Shown piece by piece: positions 56,077-64,000 of a stretch of 64,000 bases of DNA. Below the pieces are notes generated by a model. That model saw only the letters and a list, made by a program, of their open reading frames with translations, ran no database searches and was not told where the DNA came from. Position 1 is the first letter of the stretch. Each line of letters begins with the position of its first letter. The position numbers and the translations under genes are program-made. The stretch is from positions 82,919,895 to 82,983,894 of the forward strand of contig CM077676.1 in assembly GCA_039707655.1 (NCBI GenBank). Direction: 5' to 3'. The DNA comes from Elymus sibiricus (Eukaryota > Streptophyta > Magnoliopsida > Poales > Poaceae).

Positions 56077-57654
56077 TGCTACTTGTAGACTGCGTTGGTA
56101 TTTCCTCGAAGAGGAGAGGATGATGCAGTATAGTAGAGATAAGTATTTCCCTCAGTTAAGAACCAAGGTTATCAATCCAGTAGGAGAACCAAGCAAAATT
56201 CCGTTAAGCGCACCTGCACACACAAGAGCAAACACTTGCACCCAACGCAAATAAGAGGGTTGTCAATCCTCTTAGCGATTATTTGCAAGGATTAAATCTT
56301 ATAGAGGTAAATAGATAAACTAAAATACTAATTAAAATAAAAGTAAATAAATTGCAGCAAAGTATTTTTAGGGTTTTTATATATGATAAAGTAGACCCGG
56401 GGGCCATAGTTTCACTAGAGGCTTCTCTCTTGAACACATATCATACGGTGGGTTAACAAATTACTGTTGGGCAATTGATAGAAAAGCAAATAATTATGAC
56501 GGATTCATGGCAATGATCATGTATATAGGCATCACGTCCGAGACAAGTAGACCGACTCCTACCTGCATCTACTACTATTAGTCCACCCATCGACCGCTAT
56601 CCAGCATGCATCTAGGGTATTAAGTATGAAACAGAGTAACGCCTTAAGCAAGATGACATGATGTAGACAAAGTAAACTCAAGCAATATGATTTAATCCCA
56701 TCTTTTTATACTTTATGGCAACAATACAAATACGTGTCATGTCCCTTTCTATCACTGGGATTGAGCACCGCAAGATTTAACCCATCACAATGCACCTCTC
56801 CCACTGCAAGACAAATCAATCTAGTAGGCACCAAATCGATAGATCGGAGAGAAATACAAAGCTATAATAATCATGCATAAAAGAGTTCAGAGAAGACTCA
56901 AATATTTCTCATGAATAATCTGATCATAAACTCACAATTCATCGGATCCTAACAAACACACCGCAAAAGAAGATTACATCGGATAGAACTCCAAAAACAT
57001 CGAGGAGAACATGGTATTGAAGATCAAAAAGAGAGAAGAAGCCATCTAGCTACTAGCTATGGACCCGTAGGTCTGTGGTAAACTACTCACACATCATCGG
57101 AAGGGCAGCAAGGTTGATGAAGAAGCCCTCCATGATCGATTCCCCCTCCGGCAGAGTACCGGAAAAGGCCACCAAATGGGATCGCGGAAGAACAGAGGCT
57201 TGCGGCGGCGGAAAGGTTTTCTCTTCTGTCTTTCTGGTATATTGGGAATATTTTAGAATTTATAGCGCTAGAATTAGGTCAGGAGGGGCAACGAGGGGCC
57301 CATAAGCCTACGGGCGCGCCCTACCCCCCTGGGCGCGCCCTACCCCCCTGGGCGCGCCCTCCAGGCTTGTCGCCTCCTCGTGGCTCTTCTGGTCTTCTCC
57401 CAAAGCTTCCCGGGTCTCTTCTGGTCCAGAAAAAACTAATCCAAAGTTTTTTTCTCGTTTGGACACTTTTTGATAATGATTTTTTGAAAAGGCAAAAACA
57501 AGCAAAAAACAGCAACTGGCACTGGGCACTGGGTTAATAGGTTAGTCCCAAAAAAATGATATATAATGGCATATAATTGCATATAAAACATCCAAGATTG
57601 ATAGTATAATAGCATGGAACAATCAAAAATTATAGATACGTTGGAGACGTATCA
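56077..57654 (-). repeat. 5' LTR of G2
   Basis: 1578 bp, TGCTACTTGTAGACTGCG...GACGTATCA. It is 33 bp longer than the LTR at 39469, mainly because a GGGCGCGCCCTACCCCCCT unit is tandemly repeated at about 57313-57360 within the stem-loop. TATA-like TATAAAT (minus strand) is at about 57261-57267. The right end at 57654 directly abuts CACTA2 coding sequence. Confidence 0.88.
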
Positions 57655-59539
57655 ATCAGCCTCTTGCCCGTACGTCTCCTTTAATTTTTTGGTGTAGTTC
57701 TCCCCATCTGACCGGGCTTTAGAGCTGATCCAGTCCCTCTCCGGGTGGAGAGGGTCCTTGTCCTTGTCGGGTTTGGTGCGTTTGTTGGTCCACGCCGAGA
57801 AGTAAGAGATATCCTCGCCAGTGTCTTCTTTCCGCAAAAGAAAGCAATCCAAACAATCAAGGGAATGCTCACAAAATGAAAGAGAACATAATGAAAAGAA
57901 AAGGATGTTGTTGCCTACATGTTTGGAGATGACACCTGGGATGGTGAGGTTGCCTTGATGGTGTCCTGGACAAACCATCAATTTACGTTGATCTACTATT
58001 ACCTTGTGTTCATCCTGCCACCCTGGATCTGTCCACCGTTCGACGATCTTCTCCCAGCACGGACGTTTGTCAGCGCACCACCAAGGAATCACCTGTAATA
58101 AGTAAACAAATGCATCTTAGTAAGGAATCTAATTTTTGGTAATGTAGGGAATAACAAGCATCCATCGTCACTTGCCTTGAAGTATCCGTCTCGTGTAAGA
58201 TGCTCCCCACGAGCATCCTTTTTGGAAATCTTCCGGTTGAGATAGTCCGCATGATACTTGACCACTAACCGGACGCGCTCCTCATTGTGCATGTCGTGGA
58301 CTAGTTTCTTGGCAATATTCTCAACCACCACATTGGTGTGATCCTTCTCACCATCTGCGCAGGTAAAGAAATCCTACAAACATGCATACATGGGAGAAGG
58401 GTAAAATCATGACTATGGCAAATTTAAACCTTTTGGTATTGACATTGCGGTGTTTCAAAGGACTTACCCAGAAATCGTTGACCACTCGCAAGGCAATGTT
58501 ACCATAAACCCTTTGACATGTATCCAGGAAATCCGGAGCGTGTTTGTAATGATCCCATGACCAAGCTGGCTCAATGGTACCGTTTGGCAAAGTGACCAGT
58601 CCAGGATAATTTAACCTACAAAGACCCCCAATGATGCCACTCGGCGAATGTGGTGGACGCCTCTCACCAGCTTTTATTAAGCTCCTGCATTAGGAAGAGT
58701 GAAGTCATTTTATATGTGATGAAATGACAAAGGTACAATTTATATGGGATGAGTCGATATAACCACTTACTTCTCCCCCACTGGTTTAATCAACACATTT
58801 CTATGCACATATGGTCGTTTAGGAAGCTTTGAAGGACCACGCAGCCACACTTTCCCTGTCGAAGTAGTGCTGATAGTCGAACCGCCCGGCTGTGAGCCGC
58901 TCACCTCGTGGTTCTCCATCACTCGTGAGGGTCCATTCCCACTCTCAAAAACCTGACGAACAACCAGCCTCCTCTCGGCGTCATCATCCTCCACCGCCTC
59001 TTCCTCAGCCTCCTCGTCCTCCTCCTCCTCACTCGCCTCCTCCCCATCCTCTGTGTCCCCCTCCTCCAGCTGTGGTGCATCCTCCGCCTGAGGCTGGCGA
59101 ACCACTGCATCAGAGGGTCCTGGAGAAGAAAGAGGTGCTCTACTACGGGCTGCTCTACGTAAGGATGCTCCTCCTCATCGTCCCCCTCCTCGTCCTCCTC
59201 GTCCCCCTCCTCGTCCTCCTCGTCCCCCTCCTCTTGTCGCATCATTTCCTCGTCCGCCTCCTACTCCTGGCTCATCTACTCCTCCTCATCCGCCTCCTCG
59301 AGCCGCCTCCTCTCCTCCTCCTCCTCCTACTCCACCTCGTCCGCCTCCTCCCCCACGTCCTACTCGACCCTGTTTCGCCCGGTTTTTTGTGGGAGGGGGT
59401 CTACACCCGCCGATCATTTGGCCTTCTTGGCGACTGTGGCAACCAACGCAGGAGCGGCCACCTCTTTCACCGGTTGATTATTGTACAGAGCTGCTACATC
59501 TTTCAAACTTTCCTTTGGATTCTTGTTGCCACCTGTCAT
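57655..59539 (-). pseudogene. TNP1-like gene of CACTA2, 3'-truncated
   Basis: A possible ATG lies at 59539 (MTGGNKNPKESL), but its frame closes after about 41 codons. The following 59410-58910 is a purine-rich acidic/basic low-complexity exon. Exon 1 ends KPVGEK at about 58769 before a GTAAGT donor, exactly as in CACTA1. Later exons: about 58690-58465 (RLNYPGLVTLPNGTIEPAWS ... NDFW, donor GTAAGT); 58375-58170 (FTCADGEKDHTNVVVENIAK ... VKYHADYLNRK); 58092-57920 (IPWWCADKRPCWEKIVERW); and about 57840-57655 (SAWTNKRTKPDKDKDPL). The frame is lost at the G2 LTR. The third exon's helix-rich motif corresponds to Transposase_24. Role as for CACTA1. Confidence 0.75.
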
Positions 59540-59633
59540 GTTTCAATCACCTGATACGAAAAGCAACAAACCAATTATTACAGATGATACAACTTGATGT
59601 AAATACATTAAATATATCACATATGAAGAGTAC

Positions 59634-59840
59634 ATGGAGTTGTTGCACACACGAATACATAGAGTTGTTGCACACACGAATACATAGAGTTGTTGCACAC
59701 ACGAATACATAGAGTTCTTACACACACGAGTACATAGAGTTGTTGCACACACGGATACATAGAGTTCTTACACACACGAATACATAGAGTTGTTGCACAT
59801 ACGAATATGAAGAGTTGTTACACGAATACATGGAGTTGTT
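59634..59840. repeat. 25-bp minisatellite between TNP2 and the TNP1-like gene
   Basis: About eight copies of ACACACGAATACATAGAGTT plus a TGTTG or TCTTA tail. The last copies are degenerate (GAATATGAAGAGTTG). It starts right at the TNP2 stop codon (59839) and continues downstream on the minus strand, so it may lie in the TNP2 3' UTR. ORFs through it (CVQQLYVFVC-type repeats) are artefacts. Confidence 0.85.
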
Positions 59841-62800
59841 AGAAATAGGGGTCAATATTAGGTGCAACATTTGGATCAGGACTGTCATCATCGCTATCAC
59901 GCCCGTTCATACATTCATCCTCGAAGTCTTCAGGGGGACCCTCATCATCAGCATCTAGCCCCATTTGCCATCGCAGAAGTAATGCCAAATCTCGAGGGTC
60001 AGAAACATCCTCGTATCCGTTCTCCTCATTATTTACTTCCATGTCATCCATAGCCTCATGTTCCATAACATCATCTTCGTGATGCACACCCTCATCTTCC
60101 TCCGCATCATCTTCGTCTTCTTCATTCTGTACTTCTTGATAGAACTCTCCCTCGTATGTGTCAGTGTTTATGTGGTAATCGTCCTTGTTTGGGGTAGGCA
60201 CCTTGGTATGCGGGGGTACCTTGTACACAACATCCCATTTCAAGAGATCGATATGTTCCGTAGATGTGCACGTGTACGGGAGATAAAAAACTTGTGTAGC
60301 CTATTGAGCCATAATATAGACATCATTTCTTGCATATTTTGATGCTCGTTCAACTTTGACCCAACCAATACTAGGGGTCCGTCTCACTTTCTCTGGATTG
60401 AGCCAACTGCGTCTGAATACGACGGGCTTCACACCTTGTAGACCATAGTAATGCAGCCCATAAATTTCTTCGATTGTTCCATAGTAGTGACGTCCATCTG
60501 TCCCTAGACAATAGACCACACTATTTATTGCCCTTCGATTGGGCCTCTCACGCATGTGTTTATCAGTGTGGAAGCGACCCATTCATGTCGTAAGCCTTAA
60601 ATGACTTGGCCTCGTATTCAAAACCTTTGGCTACTTCTCTCAATTTGGCGTCCATATCAACTTTCGTGTATGCCTACAAGATTAATAGGAGATTGTCTGG
60701 TTCATTACCAGCAAGTAAGAACAACTTGAAGTGTACATAAAGTTAGGAAAGTTACTTTTGTTGAGAACCAAGAAATGAAACCGCCATCAGCATTGGTATC
60801 TTCGAGAAGGTTTGCTGCTTCTTCGTCACTAGGGGGCCATGGTAGCTTCCAGAATTCGTTCTGGAATTCCCTATGGCAATGTGAAGAATTCGAGTTAGGA
60901 CTCAAGACTAGTGAGTAGTTGTCAATGAAGGTGTTGTACACTTACTGTATGTACGGCTGCACTTCTTCCATGTTGGTCAAGACATAGATCATAAGAGTCG
61001 ACCACTCGGTAGGTGAAAAGTTCTTGCGCTTCGGACCACTTGCTTTGCCACCATGGCCTTTGAAGAGGCTAAGGTCGGAAACATTACTGGTGGGTTCTTC
61101 ATTGTAACGAGGAGCTGGATTTAACCTAGTGTGAATACTGTCATGATAGTACTTTGTCATGGTCGTTGCCACCTCCTCGTTCAGGTATGCCTCGGCTATG
61201 GAGGCTTCGATGCGGGCTTTATTCTTACATTTGCCACGAAGATGCTTGAACTCTCTTTTAGGTGCATACTGCCATCGGAACTGCACAGGTCCTCCCATTC
61301 GTGCCTCGTACACGAGATGCAAGATCATATGTTGCATCGGATTAAAGAAACCTGGCGGAAATACCTTCTCTAACTTGCATAGCAACTCGGGTGCTTGTTC
61401 CTCCAACTTTGCAACCACTTCATAATATAATTCTTTGGCACAAAGCTGGCGGAAGAAGAAGCTCAACTCCGCCAGCACTCGCCATATATCCTCTTTGACA
61501 TACCCTCGAATCATCACATGCATTATCCGCTCAAGCCATATGTGGTAGTCATGACTCTTGATGCCCCCTATTCGCTGTGTAGCCATATTCACTCCCCTCA
61601 TGATATTAGCTTCATATCCATCAGGGAAGTACAACTTGTTCACAATCCACTGGAGAATTTCCTTCCTTTGGGGCTTTGAAGGGGTGAAAGGGGCCGGTGG
61701 CTTCTTCCAAGAATTACCTTTTGCACGAGGCACCAATTTTAATTTTGGCCTGTTGCATAGCTGGGCTTGATCGATCCTAGCTTGAATGTTATCCTTTGAC
61801 TTCTCAGTGTTAAGGAGTGTGCCGAGAAGGGCGTCCGTAATATTCTTTTCAGAGTGCATTACATCAATGTTGTGTGGAAGGAGGAGATCTTTAAAGTAAG
61901 GGAGCCTCAATAAGCTTGGAATGTGAGTCCACTGGTGTGTCTCTCCATATCCCACAAAACCTTTCCCATTGGGATTTTTCTCGAGAGCATCTAACTCATC
62001 CTTAAGCTGGGCACCGGTCATAATAGGTGGTGGCGGGTCATCAACAATAACACCTTCCGGAAGTTCACAGTGTCTTGTCTATATGGGTGATCAAGACGAA
62101 GGAACGGCCGATGTTGTTCAAAGCATACATACATGCGACCCTTAGCCAGCCAAATGAAAGTCACACGCTGTCGGCAAACTGGGCAAGGCCACTTCCCCTT
62201 TACACACCAGCCACAAAATATCGCACGTGCTGGTAGGTCATGTAGCGATGTGTGGTACCAGATATGCATATTGAAGTGCTTCTTTGAAACGGCATCGTAT
62301 GTCCTTACCCCATCGTTCCAGGCAACAAGTAAGTCATCCACCAGCGGCTCCATGTACACACTCATATGCTTCCCCGGATAGTTAGGCTCTGGAATTATCA
62401 GCGTCAGGAACATGTGATGATGTTGCATGCAAACACCAGGGGGCAGATTCAGGGGGATAACATATACAAGCCAACAGCTGTATATGGCAGCCATCAAACC
62501 ATATGGATTGAACCCATCGGTTGTTATCCCAATAGCTACACTCTTCCAGTCATCCGTTTTTTTATGAATCTGATCAATTTCTTCCATGCTTCACCATCTC
62601 GTGGATGTTGCATCTTTTTTGAATTGTATATCTTCCCTTTGGCGGCCCATCTCATATATTGGGTAGTTTCCTCGGTCATATAAAGCCGTTGGATCCTTTC
62701 TGTGAATGAAAGATACCGAAGGATATTGACGGCTATTGTGAGCTGCCTCTTGGTACCATCATCATTTTGTACCTCAATATACCTAGAGGATTTGCACTCG

Positions 62801-63480
62801 ACACAGTAGTTTGTATCTTTATGTTCATTTCTAAATAACATGCATCCGTTTGGACAAACATGTATTTGCTCATACGACATCTTAAGTGAACCGAGGATTT
62901 TGTTCGACTCGTACATGTTCTTTGGCAAAATGTTTTCTTTAGGCAGAAGGCTGGCAATAACGGATAAAAAGTCATTAAAGCAAACTATCATGCAATGGTT
63001 CGCCTTGAGGGCCATTAGGCGCGCGATGCCATCTAGTTGAGTAACCTCTGTATGGGCGTGAAGGGGTTTTTGTGCCGCAAACAAAGCTGCATGATACTCT
63101 TCTGGGCTTTCCGACGGCTCCTCGGAGTCCGGGTCCTCCCGCGGATCTGCACAGCGGATGTCATCTAACAGGTTTTCAATCCGAGTATCATAATCGCTGG
63201 TGCGCTGTCGCACCACCTCCGCTCTGGACTGTTCTGTCTCACCATGAAAGACCCACCGGTAATAGCATGGTGTAAACCTATTTTTGCCTAAGTGTTTACT
63301 CATAGTAATCTTATCTCTTTCAAAATGGTTATCGCTCTCCGCGCAGGGGTACCAAATTCCACGAGGTGGCGTTTCTCCAGCAAATACTAATTCCAAGAAA
63401 TCATTGGTCTTCGATCTCCACTCAAGGGTCATACCCTCCATGCTGGGATGTCCAGTGTACATCCACTCACGATCTTCCAT
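59839..63480 (-). pseudogene. TNP2 transposase of CACTA2, several breaks
   Basis: Start ATG 63480 (MEDREWMYTGHP). Same order as CACTA1: Transposase-associated domain (WYPCAESDNH), zinc-ribbon-like region (CVECKSSRY), Transposase_21 (TTDGFNPYGLM, LIIPEPNYPGKHMSVYM, WPCPVCRQR), DUF4218 (HLVYEARMGGPVQFRW), then an intron with a GTAAGTG donor at about 60943. A small exon follows (60900-60760, NEFWKLPWPPSDEEA), and the last exon holds DUF4216 (YYGTIEEIYGLHYYG) and an acidic tail. Breaks: frameshifts near 62560 (T-run) and 62030, a 2-bp loss near 60580, and an in-frame TAG near 60302. The small exon here is open, whereas in CACTA1 it carries a stop. A 206-nt hairpin lies 114 bp upstream. Confidence 0.9.
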
Positions 63481-63593
63481 CCTCTGATCTAATGGGAAAC
63501 ACACACATAATGTTTTTTATGTAACAAGTGGTTCCATCAAGTTTTATGACATGCACTGAGCTATCTAATAGGTAAAGATAGGTCCTAATCCCA

Positions 63594-63799
63594 CCCTAGG
63601 ATGTGTAGGCTGGGTCCGCTTCCATGTCGTACTCCGATCCTTGACAAAATTTTGGCAGCACCTCCCCGCTGTTCTCCAAATACACGTCTCGACAATAAGC
63701 CGAGAGGATGTGTATCCAGAGAACAACAAGGAGACGCTGTCGAAATTATGTCTCAGATTGAAGTACGGCATGAAAACGACCAGCCTACACATCCTCGGG
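63594..63799. repeat. 206-nt inverted repeat upstream of TNP2 (CACTA2)
   Basis: The left arm starts CCCTAGGATGTGTAGGCTGG. The right arm ends CCAGCCTACACATCCTCGGG. Pairing is less perfect than in CACTA1, but position, length and loop (ACAATAAGC) match. Differences from CACTA1 occur in both arms together in the outer stem. Confidence 0.85.
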
Positions 63800-64000
63800 C
63801 TGTCCATGGAAAACGTGGACAATTCGAAAGAGTTGAGGTTTATGCAAAGACTTGCATATTTATAAATATAACCCTTCCGAACAAGAGACGCCTAGGTTAC
63901 GCGACTATTTAGGTGATCTGCAAATAATGGAAACCTACACATGAACGGAGAGAGATTACCCTTGAAGCGTGCGACGGAACAGAATTCACTCTCTAGTGTC

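Larger units (their letters stand above)
39469..57654 (-). mobile_element. gag-protease-only gypsy-type element G2 (compound)
   Basis: The LTRs at 39469-41013 and 56077-57654 flank an internal region with PBS (56047-56065), gag-protease (55873-53787), 3' non-coding DNA (43831-41014) and a PPT abutting 41013. RT and integrase are absent. The left LTR also serves the truncated copy to its left, so the structure is internal-LTR-internal-LTR, as expected from unequal recombination between related copies. Internal DNA is split by S2 (43832-53729). No target duplication can be assigned because of the shared LTR. Confidence 0.8.
57655..64000 (-). mobile_element. Second CACTA element CACTA2, both ends missing
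   Basis: Same gene order and strand as CACTA1: TNP2 (63480-59839) then a TNP1-like gene (59539-57655). The left side is cut at the G2 LTR and the right side leaves the window. No CACTA terminus or GCCGTCTGC palindrome is in view. Protein similarity to CACTA1 is clear but low in the variable parts, so this is a different family. Positions 63800-64000 are upstream DNA with the conserved GGGCTGTCCATGGA and ACAATTCGAAAG words. Confidence 0.9.

Noticed and set aside
1..64000. Host protein-coding genes, tRNA or rRNA genes, MITEs
   Set aside because: None could be supported; every domain found belongs to LTR retrotransposons or CACTA transposons, and I noticed no Stowaway- or Tourist-type termini.

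Overview
The window is intergenic DNA of a large-genome grass, almost certainly a member of the Triticeae (wheat, Aegilops, rye or barley group). The evidence is an Angela/BARE1/WIS2-type copia LTR (start TGTTGGAAATATGCCCTAGA), several Athila-like gypsy elements with TGATAACCC-type LTRs and the TGGCGCCGTTGCCGGGGAG primer site, and CACTA elements with GCCGTCTGC subterminal palindromes. I see no host gene, tRNA or rRNA. All supported coding sequence belongs to transposable elements, and nearly all of it carries stops or frameshifts. Element names used here are mine: G = gypsy-type, X = large solo-LTR-like, S = solo LTR.

Layout. 1-5862: 3' part of a minus-strand non-autonomous gypsy element (G4), split by X1 (110-3696, TSD ATAGT). 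5863-6257: fragment of another LTR. 6258-11094 and 33339-37824: a decayed minus-strand Athila-like element (G3) with gag-protease, RT, integrase and a small accessory ORF. It is split by X2 (11095-33338, TSD CACAT). X2 is split by G1 (12741-30875, TSD GGAGG), a gypsy element with one 449-aa ORF of unknown function. G1 is split by the 11.1-kb CACTA1 (15446-26541, TSD TCT), which carries TNP1-like and TNP2 genes. 37825-57654: a compound of gag-protease-only gypsy copies (G2) with two LTRs in view and a truncated neighbour. G2 is split by a solo LTR (S2, 43832-53729, TSD GTTGC), which is itself split by a nearly intact, very young copia element (44346-53382, TSD TGTTT). 57655-64000: part of a second, more decayed CACTA element (CACTA2) that runs off the window.

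How the parts relate. Six insertions have perfect target-site duplications, so the order can be read directly: G3 then X2 then G1 then CACTA1; G2 then S2 then copia. The G1 LTRs differ by about 3 percent (about 1 My with the usual grass rate). The copia LTRs differ at only two positions that I found. The non-autonomous elements (G1, G2, G4) share 3' non-coding modules but carry different ORFs, and presumably borrow enzymes from autonomous Athila-like relatives.

Most noteworthy: a 206-216 nt near-perfect inverted repeat just upstream of TNP2 in both CACTA elements, with paired substitutions that keep the stem; promoter-proximal GGCGCGCC stem-loops shared by unrelated gypsy promoters; duplicated internal polypurine-tract-like motifs; and the unknown 449-aa ORF of G1.
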